Shown here one piece after another: positions 1-6,278 of a stretch of 18,187 nt of DNA; positions within the stretch are counted from its first letter, which is position 1, and the number at the start of each line of letters is the position of its first letter. The position numbers and the translations under genes were made by a program. Source of the DNA: Fimbriiglobus sp043785105 (lineage in GTDB: Bacteria > Planctomycetota > Planctomycetia > Gemmatales > Gemmataceae); contig JAYVXO010000098.1 of assembly GCA_043785105.1 (NCBI GenBank), positions 1 to 18,187 of the forward strand, given 5' to 3'. The notes beneath the pieces are model-generated. The model was not told where the DNA came from, did not search any database, and saw only the letters and a list, made by a program, of their open reading frames with translations.

Positions 1-30
1 TTCGGGGTACGGCCGGGGTGGTGTCGAGAA

Positions 31-90
31 CCCAGGGTGCGCGGCGAAACGCCGCGACCCTGGGCTATTACATGAAACCCCTTCGGGGTA
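31..90 (+). repeat. Dispersed palindromic repeat, copy A
   Basis: An imperfect hairpin at 31-64 pairs CCCAGGGT and GCGGCG on the left with CGCCGC and ACCCTGGG on the right, with one bulged base. It is followed by the short palindrome CCCCTTCGGGG at about 78-88. The first bases of the window (TTCGGGGTAC) look like the end of another CCCCTTCGGGG unit. Two related copies, one in each orientation, lie at 11552-11651 and 11672-11767. These are non-coding; reading frames through them are spurious. Confidence 0.8.
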
Positions 91-206
91 GTCCGATGGG
101 GCTGCGGTTACGCGACTGACGCAACGGGACCGACCGCAACATTGATCCGACTGAAAGAAATCTCGCTTGATACGAAGGCACAAGCAATCCGAGTGACGCA
201 GAACGT

Positions 207-332
207 GCAACTTCAAAACGCGCCAGCGAGGGGTCTGCCGAAACGAACTCCACGGCGGACCAACTTCGTTCGGCATGACGGACCGGGGCGGGGCCGTCCC
301 GACCGAACCCCTCGCTGGCGCGTCGGGCTAAC
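207..332 (+). repeat. LARRASEG-type palindromic repeat, copy 1
   Basis: A perfect 16-bp inverted repeat (ACGCGCCAGCGAGGGG at 218-233 and its complement at 308-323) encloses about 74 bp. The whole unit, including flanks GCAACTTCAAAA on the left and TCGGGCTAAC on the right, recurs in opposite orientation at 11416-11543 with only scattered differences. When translated on the minus strand it gives the peptide LARRASEGFGRDG, which I recognise as a frequent spurious translation in planctomycete genomes. It is a mobile or amplified non-coding element with no protein evidence of its own. Confidence 0.85.
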
Positions 333-530
333 GTGCAATTGTGTAATGTTTGTAGCCTAAGCCGAACACGGACCCGCCTGAAATCCGCCGATCCTTGCCA
401 CATGCGCTGTGCCATTTCATGCCCGTTCCCGCCCGCCCGCGTCGGGGCACCTAGGAAGAACGCGAGCGGTTGAATATCTTCACCTCCAGTACCACTCGTC
501 AACCGAGTCGTCTCGTTCCATTCGTTTCGT
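333..530. other. Intergenic, nothing recognised
   Basis: Between repeat copy 1 and the YidB-family gene I see no convincing gene, RNA or terminator. An ATG at 409 is in frame with the downstream gene, but the residues it would add (409-540) have no recognisable family character and the family-like sequence begins at 541. The stretch 101-206 between the two repeat elements is likewise featureless. Confidence 0.5.
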
Positions 531-535
531 GGAGA
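531..535 (+). promoter_or_regulatory. Shine-Dalgarno site fixing the GTG start at 541
   Basis: GGAGA lies 5 nt before GTG 541. The upstream in-frame ATG at 409 and GTG at 529 have no comparable site, and the conserved family sequence starts only after 541. Confidence 0.5.
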
Positions 536-540
536 AAGCT

Positions 541-930
541 GTGGGAACCGTCATTCAGTTTATTCTGAGCCTGTTCGGTCAAGGCGATAACGCCAAGATT
601 GCCGACCTCGTCAAAAGCGTCCTGTTGGGTGGCAACAAGAATGCCGTAGTCGGCACGGATTCGTCTGCCAGTAGTGGTTCCCCGTTGGGTGGCTTGATGG
701 AGCAGTTCAAGAACAAGGGCATAGGCGACCTGTTCAAATCGTGGGTCGGGTCGGGCGCCAACCAAGAGATCACTCCGGAACAAGTGAAGGAAGGCATCGG
801 CCACGATAAGCTCAACGAGATGGCGCAGAAATCCGGGCTGTCCGTGAGCGACTTGGCCAGCAAGCTATCGAAGTATCTGCCGGGGGTGATTGATAAATTA
901 ACGCCAAGTGGCAAGCTGCCGGGGCAATAA
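541..930 (+). CDS. YidB-family (DUF937-like) protein
   Basis: A 129-residue protein if started at GTG 541; an in-frame ATG at 409 would add 44 unrelated-looking residues. The family is recognised by a glycine/serine-rich linker, then SPLGGLMEQFKNKGIGDLFKSW (residues 47-68, key residues GGL, F, G, W), GSGANQEITPEQV (70-82) and the C-terminal YLPGVIDKLTPSGKLP (112-127). This order is typical of YidB-like proteins, small helical proteins of unknown biochemical role that are common in proteobacteria and planctomycetes. There is no signal peptide or clear membrane segment, although residues 1-12 are hydrophobic. The gene stands just upstream of glgA, separated by a 25-bp-arm inverted repeat, so it may be its own transcription unit. 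The family call is firm; function is unknown. Confidence 0.8.
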   Translation: MGTVIQFILSLFGQGDNAKIADLVKSVLLGGNKNAVVGTDSSASSGSPLGGLMEQFKNKGIGDLFKSWVGSGANQEITPEQVKEGIGHDKLNEMAQKSGLSVSDLASKLSKYLPGVIDKLTPSGKLPGQ

Positions 931-936
931 TCACCG

Positions 937-996
937 GAGCGGGGGACGTCAGTCCCCCGAGGCTGGACGCGCTCGGGGGACTGACGTCCCCCGCTC
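937..996. repeat. Perfect 25-bp inverted repeat (hairpin) between yidB-like gene and glgA
   Basis: Arms at 937-961 and 972-996 are exact complements, beginning GAGCGGGGGACGTCAG, around a 10-nt loop. Each arm is itself partly palindromic (GGGGGACGTCAGTCCCCC, with two mismatched central positions). It begins 6 nt after the stop codon at 928-930. There is no T-tract, so it is not a canonical intrinsic terminator, but a stem this strong would influence transcript ends or stability. It is probably a dispersed genomic repeat family. Confidence 0.8.
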
Positions 997-1033
997 GGTC
1001 AAAGAAACTGGCTGGCATACTTGAGGGATCGCC

Positions 1034-2536
1034 GTGGCGGCTTTGCGAATCTTGTTGGCGGCGTCGGAAGTCGTGGGCTTTGCCAAGACCGGCGGGCTGG
1101 CGGACGTGGCCGGTTCCCTGCCGCGCGCGCTGGCGGGGCGGGGGCACCAGGTCGCGGTCATCATGCCGTACTATCGGGCGGTGCGGTTCCTCAAGAATCC
1201 GCCGGAACGCACGGACTTTGTTATCTCGGTGCCGATCGGCAACCGGAACCTGGCGTGTCGGCTGTATCGCGGCACGTTGCCCAAGTCCGACGTGCCGATT
1301 TTCTTTGTTGAAGCGCCCGATTACTTCGACCGCGACGACACCTTCCAGGGTCGGAGCCTGTATCAACAAACGATGCCCGGCGGGTACAAGGCCGACTACC
1401 CGGACAACGCCGAACGGTTCATGTTCTTCAGCCGCGCCGTCCTGGAAGCGATCCCCGCACTCGGCTTCACGCCGGACATCATCCACGCCAACGACTGGCA
1501 AACCGGGCTGGTGCCGGTGCTCTTGTCGGAAGTCTTCCGCCCCCGTCCGGGGTACGGCCACATCCGTTCGCTGTACACGATCCACAACATCGCCTATCAG
1601 GGGATGTTCAGCGCCGACGTGATGAAGCTGACCGGCTTGCCGGGGTGGTTGTTCAACCCGGAGCAACTGGAGTTTCACGGCCACTTCAATTTCTTGAAAG
1701 CTGGGATCGTGTTCGCGGATGCGGTCAACACCGTTAGCCCCACGTACAGCCGCGAGATCACCACGCCGGAGTACGGCTGCGGCATGGAAGGGCTGCTGAT
1801 TCAAAATCAGCACAAGCTATCGGGCATCGTCAACGGCGTGGATTACGGCGTGTGGGATCCCGCCTACGACCCGTTCATTCCCACACCTTACGATGCCGAA
1901 ACAGTGTTCGTGTCCAAACCGCTGAGCAAAGCCGAACTGCAAAAACGCTTCGGCCTCCCCGTCGAACCGAACAAGCCGATCTTGGGCATGGTCGCCCGCC
2001 TCGTGAGCCAAAAGGGGATTGATCTGGTGATGAGTGCGGCACCGGGCTTCCTGGACATGGGCTGTCAGTTGGTGTTCCTGGGTGAGGGTGACCCGGAGTA
2101 CCACAACGAACTCGAACAGTTCAAAAACCGCTACCCGGACAAAGTCGGCCTGTACCTAGGGTTCAACGAACAACTCGCCCACCTCGTCGAAGCCGGCAGC
2201 GACCTGTTCTTGATGCCCAGCCGCTACGAACCCAGCGGGTTAAACCAACTGTATTCGTTGAAGTACGGCACGCCGCCCGTGGTGCGCGCCACCGGCGGCC
2301 TCGCGGACACCATTGTGAACGCCGACGAAGCCAACCTCGCCGCAGGCATCGGAACCGGCTTCAGCTTCGTCGAGTACACCGCCGCCGCGCTGTACGAAAC
2401 CGTCAAGTGGGCGCTCAAACTGTACCGCGACCGCCCTGACGATTTCCGCAAAGTCATCCGCACCGCAATGCGCCAAGACTGGTCCTGGTACCGCAGCGCC
2501 GCCGAGTACGAAGCGTTGTACCGGCGGATTCTGTGA
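1034..2536 (+). CDS. glgA: Glycogen synthase (ADP-glucose type, GT5)
   Basis: A 500-residue protein, close to the usual 470-500 of bacterial GlgA. It transfers glucose from ADP-glucose to the non-reducing end of an alpha-1,4-glucan in the cytoplasm. The N-terminal Rossmann domain carries the nucleotide-sugar lysine motif KTGGLADV at residues 18-25, preceded by the typical SEV..FAKTGG context. The interdomain region has HANDWQTGLVP, and the C-terminal domain has the GT-B motif PSRYEPSGLNQLYSLKYGT (about 394-412) with the conserved glutamate at about 399. Start GTG 1034 is supported by GAGGGA at 1023-1028. The next gene begins 25 nt after the stop, so it probably heads an operon running through the toxin-antitoxin pair to nadD. 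No glgB or glgC is in the window. Confidence 0.96.
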   Translation: MAALRILLAASEVVGFAKTGGLADVAGSLPRALAGRGHQVAVIMPYYRAVRFLKNPPERTDFVISVPIGNRNLACRLYRGTLPKSDVPIFFVEAPDYFDRDDTFQGRSLYQQTMPGGYKADYPDNAERFMFFSRAVLEAIPALGFTPDIIHANDWQTGLVPVLLSEVFRPRPGYGHIRSLYTIHNIAYQGMFSADVMKLTGLPGWLFNPEQLEFHGHFNFLKAGIVFADAVNTVSPTYSREITTPEYGCGMEGLLIQNQHKLSGIVNGVDYGVWDPAYDPFIPTPYDAETVFVSKPLSKAELQKRFGLPVEPNKPILGMVARLVSQKGIDLVMSAAPGFLDMGCQLVFLGEGDPEYHNELEQFKNRYPDKVGLYLGFNEQLAHLVEAGSDLFLMPSRYEPSGLNQLYSLKYGTPPVVRATGGLADTIVNADEANLAAGIGTGFSFVEYTAAALYETVKWALKLYRDRPDDFRKVIRTAMRQDWSWYRSAAEYEALYRRIL

Positions 2537-2550
2537 GATGGGAATTTCCG

Positions 2551-2557
2551 AGGAGAG
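2551..2557 (+). promoter_or_regulatory. Shine-Dalgarno site fixing antitoxin start at 2562
   Basis: AGGAGAG sits 4 nt before ATG 2562. This favours 2562 over an ATG at 2538 that would abut the glgA stop and lack its own site. Confidence 0.6.
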
Positions 2558-2561
2558 CACG

Positions 2562-2786
2562 ATGAACATCACAACCGCGATGCACGAAATCGAAAATTGG
2601 ACCGTGGACGATCAACTCGAACTCGTTGGTCTGATCTGGGGTAAAATCGCCGATAGCGGCTGGCAACCCACATTAACTGATGAACAGAAAGCCGAGTTCG
2701 ATCGCCGACTCGCGGCCCACGATGCCGACCCAACAAAAGCGAAGTCCTGGGAAGATGTCGTTAAATACGTGAGAAGACCACGATGA
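2562..2786 (+). CDS. Putative addiction module antitoxin
   Basis: A 74-residue acidic protein of the planctomycete/cyanobacterial 'putative addiction module component' family. Hallmarks are an N-terminal helix (MHEIENWTVDDQLELVGLIW, residues 7-26, key W, L, L, IW), then LTDEQKAEFDRRLAAHDADP (42-61) and SWEDVVKYVRR near the C-terminus (64-73). It would bind and neutralise the toxin encoded next, and such antitoxins normally autorepress their promoter. Its stop overlaps the toxin start in an ATGA at 2783-2786, implying coupled translation. No separate promoter is obvious in the 25 nt after glgA. The local sequence is more A/T-rich than glgA, consistent with acquisition by transfer. Confidence 0.88.
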   Translation: MNITTAMHEIENWTVDDQLELVGLIWGKIADSGWQPTLTDEQKAEFDRRLAAHDADPTKAKSWEDVVKYVRRPR

Positions 2787-3079
2787 GTCATCCACTAATA
2801 ATTAGCGACGAAGCAGGCGAGGAAATCGACGAAATTTATAACCATTACGAGCATCGCAAGATCGGACTTGGAGAGCAGTTTTTAACTGCATTGGAGCGAC
2901 AACTCACTCGTATTAAAGAGAATCCCGAACTTTATGCGGTGTTGTACAAGCGAACTCGTTGCGGCTTTCTTCGGCGTTTTCCTTATGTCGTCTATTACAG
3001 AATTGACGTTGATTCGATTGTCGTAATTGCTGTTCAGCATGGCCATCAAAACCCACGAGATTGGCGCCGCCGAGCCTAG
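2783..3079 (+). CDS. RelE/ParE-type toxin
   Basis: A 98-residue small protein of the ParE/RelE superfamily. The typical pattern is seen: SDEAGEEIDEIYNHYE (residues 8-23), GEQFLTALERQLTRIKENPELY (30-51), RTRCGFLRRFPYVVYYRID (57-75), then VVIAVQHGHQNPRDWRRR (80-97), the last being the usual C-terminal 'V..H..R.P..W..R' signature. ParE members poison gyrase and RelE members cleave mRNA at the ribosome; the sequence alone does not decide which this is. It is translationally coupled to the antitoxin by a 4-nt overlap and is followed after only 4 nt by the GalT-family gene. The DNA is notably A/T-richer than its neighbours. The pair may simply stabilise this operon. Confidence 0.9.
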   Translation: MSHPLIISDEAGEEIDEIYNHYEHRKIGLGEQFLTALERQLTRIKENPELYAVLYKRTRCGFLRRFPYVVYYRIDVDSIVVIAVQHGHQNPRDWRRRA

Positions 3080-3083
3080 CTGC

Positions 3084-4124
3084 ATGTCCACCCCCCACTC
3101 ACCTGAATACCGTCGTTGTCCCGTGACGGGGCGTTGGGTTGTGATTGCACCGGAACGGGCGGCGCGACCGATTACGCTTTCTCATGCCGCCCCGCATTCA
3201 CGGGATGCCAATGGCCGGGCGGACTGTCCGTTTTGCGAAGGCAGCGAACACGAGACGCCGGGGGAACGGTTTGCGATTCGCGCTGATGGTACTGCACCCA
3301 ACGGACCCGGTTGGCAGTTGCGCGTGGTGCCGAATAAATATCCGGCGGTGCGGTCGCACTCGGAGCCGAAGTTCGCGTCGGAGCGTGGCTCGTTGTTTGA
3401 ATCGCGTCCGGCGGTTGGGCATCATGAATTGGTGATCCCGTGTTCGCGGCACCTCTCGAACCCGGTGGACCTGACCGACGGCGAATTTCGGGACATGCTG
3501 TTGGCGTATCGTGATCGCATCTTGACGCATGCGGCGAATCCCCAGACGGCTTACGTGACCATCTTCCAAAATGTCGGGGCGGAAGCGGGGGCGTCGTTGG
3601 CGCATTTGCACTCGCAGATTGTCACGATGCCAATGGTCCCCGATGGGGTGCAACTCGAACTGAACCAATCGGCGGCCTACTTTGATCGGGTGGGAAAGTG
3701 CGTGTTCTGCGACATCGTGCGTGACGAGTTGAACTCACGACAACGGGTTGTCACGGAGAGTCCGCACTTCATCGCGTTAACGCCGTTCGCGGCCCGATTC
3801 GCCTACGAAATGTGGGTGTTGCCCAAAGCGCACGTTAGCCACTTTGAAACCATCAACGCCGAGATCGCGCTCGAACTCGGGGTTGTGTTCAAGGACATCC
3901 TCGGTCGGCTGGACGCGGTGCTGCACAAACCGGCGTACAACTTTTTTCTGCACACTAGTCCCACTCGTAACGATTCGCTTCCGCACTACCACTGGCATTT
4001 CGAGGTCATCCCGCGCACGGCGCGGGCCGCCGGGTTCGAGTGGGGTAGCGGGTGTTTCATTAACACGACCTCGCCGGAGCAGGCCGCGCTGGAGTTACGC
4101 CACGGTTCGCCTAAGATACGGTGA
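3084..4124 (+). CDS. galT: GalT-family nucleotidyltransferase (galactose-1-P uridylyltransferase or ADP-glucose phosphorylase)
   Basis: A 346-residue protein of the GalT branch of the HIT superfamily; such enzymes go through a covalent nucleotidyl-histidine. ATG 3084 is chosen because the family begins with YRRCPVTGRWVVIAPERAARP (residues 9-29); an earlier ATG at 3027 lies inside the toxin gene. Metal ligands include CPFC (48-51) and a second pair CVFC (206-209). The active site is HLHSQ (174-178), nucleophile expected at H176, rather than the classical HPHGQ of galactose enzymes. A C-terminal HYHWHFEVIPR (301-311) completes the fold. From memory, the SQ ending and a second zinc Cys pair resemble plant ADP-glucose phosphorylase; together with the nearby glgA this makes an ADP-glucose role plausible. 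Family call firm, substrate uncertain. Confidence 0.85.
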   Translation: MSTPHSPEYRRCPVTGRWVVIAPERAARPITLSHAAPHSRDANGRADCPFCEGSEHETPGERFAIRADGTAPNGPGWQLRVVPNKYPAVRSHSEPKFASERGSLFESRPAVGHHELVIPCSRHLSNPVDLTDGEFRDMLLAYRDRILTHAANPQTAYVTIFQNVGAEAGASLAHLHSQIVTMPMVPDGVQLELNQSAAYFDRVGKCVFCDIVRDELNSRQRVVTESPHFIALTPFAARFAYEMWVLPKAHVSHFETINAEIALELGVVFKDILGRLDAVLHKPAYNFFLHTSPTRNDSLPHYHWHFEVIPRTARAAGFEWGSGCFINTTSPEQAALELRHGSPKIR

Positions 4125-4139
4125 TTGAACCACCAGCGC

Positions 4140-4144
4140 GGAGG
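4140..4144 (+). promoter_or_regulatory. Shine-Dalgarno site fixing nadD start at 4149
   Basis: GGAGG lies 4 nt before ATG 4149. An upstream in-frame ATG at 4125 would add eight residues before the conserved MRIGIFGGTFDP start and is not preferred. Confidence 0.65.
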
Positions 4145-4148
4145 CACC

Positions 4149-4754
4149 ATGCGGATTGGCATTTTTGGCGGGACGTTTGACCCGGTTCACGTCGGGCACC
4201 TCATCCTCGCGGAGCGGTGTCGGGAAGACGCCGGGTTGGACGCGGTTTGGTTTTTGCCCAGCTACAAACCGCCGCACAAATCCGACCGCGAACTGACGCG
4301 GTTTGAACAGCGGTGCGAGATGGTGACCCTGGCGACAACCGGGCAACCGTTCTTTCGCATGGAACCCATCGAGCGCGAGTTGCCGCCGCCGAGTTACACC
4401 ACGCAGACACTCGCGGAGTTGAAGGACCGTCACCCCGAACACACCTTCTCGTTGGTCCTGGGCGCAGATTGCTTGCCCGACCTCCCCGGTTGGCACCAAC
4501 CGCAACGCATCCTCGAACAAGCCGAATTGATCGTCGTGCCCCGACCCGGTGTCGAGTTCTGGAACCGCAATCAGTTGGCCACCGCACTCGGGATCAACGA
4601 AGTTCAAGTGCGAATGCAAGTCGTGACCTGCCCCCTCATCGAGATCGCCAGCCGCGACCTCCGCCGCCGCGTCGCCGATGGCCACACGATCCGGTATCTG
4701 GTCCCCCGCGCCGTCGAAGAGTACATCCGCGAACGGAAACTGTACCGGGCGTGA
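4149..4754 (+). CDS. nadD: Nicotinate-nucleotide adenylyltransferase
   Basis: A 201-residue cytoplasmic enzyme of the normal NadD length. It adenylates nicotinate mononucleotide with ATP to form deamido-NAD in NAD synthesis. The nucleotidyltransferase motif GGTFDPVHVGH is at residues 7-17, PPHK at 41-44, SYTTQTL at 82-88, GAD at 105-107 with the following conserved tryptophan at 115, and the C-terminal phosphate-binding SRDLRRRV at 168-175, corresponding to the family's ISSTxIR motif with an altered first part (IASRDLRRR). It begins 24 nt after the GalT-family stop and is likely the last gene of the operon; no RsfS gene, a frequent partner, follows in this window. Confidence 0.96.
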   Translation: MRIGIFGGTFDPVHVGHLILAERCREDAGLDAVWFLPSYKPPHKSDRELTRFEQRCEMVTLATTGQPFFRMEPIERELPPPSYTTQTLAELKDRHPEHTFSLVLGADCLPDLPGWHQPQRILEQAELIVVPRPGVEFWNRNQLATALGINEVQVRMQVVTCPLIEIASRDLRRRVADGHTIRYLVPRAVEEYIRERKLYRA

Positions 4755-4908
4755 GCGACGCTGAGAGTTGTCATTTTGAAAGAAGGGAAAATGCCCCAAG
4801 GCAGTTGTACTGGTCAGTGAATTCGAGGATACTCATACTGCGGTTAAGTAACAGGTGTTGTTCTGCGATAGGAATTGCGACTCCCACCACTGTTGAGGAT
4901 CTTGTACC
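4755..4908. other. Intergenic region with weak promoter-like sequence
   Basis: This 154-nt gap is A/T-richer than its flanks. TTGTAC at 4805-4810 and GATACT at 4828-4833 are separated by 17 nt and could be a weak sigma-70-type promoter for the downstream gene (3/6 and 4/6 matches only). No terminator hairpin with a T-tract was found after nadD. Confidence 0.25.
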
Positions 4909-6168
4909 ATGCGAATTTCCAGACGGAAAGCGACAGTCTTCGCGTTCGCGGTGTTTTACCTTCAAAGTGCAGCCGCGTGCTACTCGCTCGCGGAATCCAA
5001 CCTGCCCAATGCCGAAGAGCCGAAGGCCGCCAAGATTCAGGAACTCGAAAAAGAACGCGAGCTGACACTGAGGAAAGTCGTGGCGCTCAACGAGGAACTC
5101 CGAACTAATGGAGCAACAGGAGCTGGAAATGCCGCAGCATCATTCATGGCAGAATCGCATCAAGCGGAACGGGCTTGGCTGAACGCCCTGCTGACCATCT
5201 GCAAGACCGACGCGGAACGGATTGATATTCATAAGCAACAATTCAAGCTCGCCAAGGAGCAAGAAGACTACTTGATCGCGCGGGGAAAAGGTAGCCTCGT
5301 TCGGGAACAATCAGTTCTGTTGGCCAAAGCGGGTCGGTTGGGCACGGAAATTGACTTGGAACGGGCGAAGGCAAAAGCTGGTGGTCAGCCCATTCCTCCC
5401 AACGATGCGAAAGACGTTCGGATCAAGAAGCTGGCTCAAGAACAAGTTGAGAGTCTCCGCAAAGTCATTTCTCTCGACGACGACTCGCTAAATCGAGGGT
5501 TCGTTGGGTCTGGCGCGGAGGCGGCGTCTCAACTCATTCACCAGCAAGTACAGAATCAGCATGCGTTGATGGCCGTTGAATCGGCTCTTTGTGAGAACGA
5601 CAAGGGCCGGATTGCGGTCACTGAGAAGGCAGTGAGTATTGCGAAAAAACAGGAGGAGTATTTTGCCGCACGTAGGTTAGGTGGGACTATTCGGGAGCAG
5701 TCCGTACTGACAGCCAAGGCGAATAGGCTGGGTGTGGAGATTGACTTGGAACGGGCTAAGGCGAGAGCCGGTGGCCAGCCCATTCCAGCCGGTGATGCGA
5801 GAGACCCTCGGATCAAGAAACTGGCCCAAGTGCAAGTTGAGTGTCTTCGCAAAGTCATTTCTCTCGACAAAGAGTTGCTTGATCTAGGGCTCGTAGATGG
5901 CCAATCCGCAAATTTCTTCGTTCTGCAACATTTTCAAAACCAGCATGCACTAATGGCTCTGGAGTTACCGCTTTGCGATAATGACAAGGAGCGGGTGGCC
6001 ACCATCGAAAAGGTACTGGCGTTCGCCAACAAGACTGAGGACATTTTTCGCGCAAAGGCGGCAGGTGGGATCGCACGTCAACAATCAGTATTGTTGGTCA
6101 AGGCGTGTCGGTTAGAGATTGAAATCGAGTTCGAAACACTCAAGGCGAAAGCCGCGAAACAGAAGTAG
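4909..6168 (+). CDS. Exported protein with three tandem ~130-residue helical repeats, unknown function
   Basis: A 419-residue protein with a basic start and hydrophobic segment (residues about 8-25) that looks like a signal peptide; the cysteine at 24 lacks a good lipobox. The mature part is three tandem units at about 43-171, 172-301 and 302-419. Each contains RKV(I/V)(S/A)L, a Q/H-rich helix ending NQHALM (units 2 and 3), a TIEK/TEK helix, (R)EQSVL..KA.RL and EI(D/E)xExxKAKA; units 1 and 2 end in GGQPIP and units 1-2 are followed by RIKKLAQ. The pattern is long amphipathic helices. The EQSVL..KA.RL.xEIxLERAK pattern recalls the periplasmic helical barrel of TolC-like proteins, but there is no beta-barrel, so this is only a structural analogy. 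GAGGA at 4895-4899 supports the start. I do not recognise a named family. Confidence 0.85.
   Translation: MRISRRKATVFAFAVFYLQSAAACYSLAESNLPNAEEPKAAKIQELEKERELTLRKVVALNEELRTNGATGAGNAAASFMAESHQAERAWLNALLTICKTDAERIDIHKQQFKLAKEQEDYLIARGKGSLVREQSVLLAKAGRLGTEIDLERAKAKAGGQPIPPNDAKDVRIKKLAQEQVESLRKVISLDDDSLNRGFVGSGAEAASQLIHQQVQNQHALMAVESALCENDKGRIAVTEKAVSIAKKQEEYFAARRLGGTIREQSVLTAKANRLGVEIDLERAKARAGGQPIPAGDARDPRIKKLAQVQVECLRKVISLDKELLDLGLVDGQSANFFVLQHFQNQHALMALELPLCDNDKERVATIEKVLAFANKTEDIFRAKAAGGIARQQSVLLVKACRLEIEIEFETLKAKAAKQK
5458..5875 (+). repeat. DNA-level tandem duplication inside the repeat protein gene
   Basis: The bases CGCAAAGTCATTTCTCTCGA occur at 5458 and again exactly 390 bp later at 5848. 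Neighbouring stretches encoding the LERAKA..GGQPIP segment are also nearly identical between 5350-5400 and 5750-5800. Codon-level identity shows that the 390-bp (130-codon) unit was duplicated fairly recently or is being homogenised. Confidence 0.75.
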
Positions 6169-6278
6169 CATCAGGACCAACCAACCCCAGACGCCCGCTG
6201 AATCACGCTCTCACCCATCCGGGTTTCCGGGTATACTCCTTGGTGCGGTTCGGCGGCGGTTCTGTCTGAGGTTTTCTG

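Noticed and set aside
68..502. Minus-strand 144-codon frame through the left repeat region
   Set aside because: Its residues come from the palindromic repeats (LARRASEG and CCCAGGGT elements); it has no independent coding character.
409..540. N-terminal extension of the YidB-family protein from ATG 409
   Set aside because: The added residues have no family similarity, and GGAGA before GTG 541 gives a better start.
937..996. Canonical rho-independent terminator after the YidB-family gene
   Set aside because: The stem is strong but no T-run follows it, so it is listed as a repeat rather than a terminator.
812..1813. Minus-strand 333-codon frame opposite glgA
   Set aside because: It lies antisense to a well-conserved gene, has a composition typical of high-GC shadow frames and shows no family motif.
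4805..4833. Definite sigma-70 promoter
   Set aside because: The two hexamers match only 3/6 and 4/6; recorded only as a weak possibility within the gap entry.
4931..4983. Lipoprotein signal in the three-unit repeat protein
   Set aside because: Cysteine 24 is preceded by AAA and lacks the leucine-type residue expected at position -3 of a lipobox.
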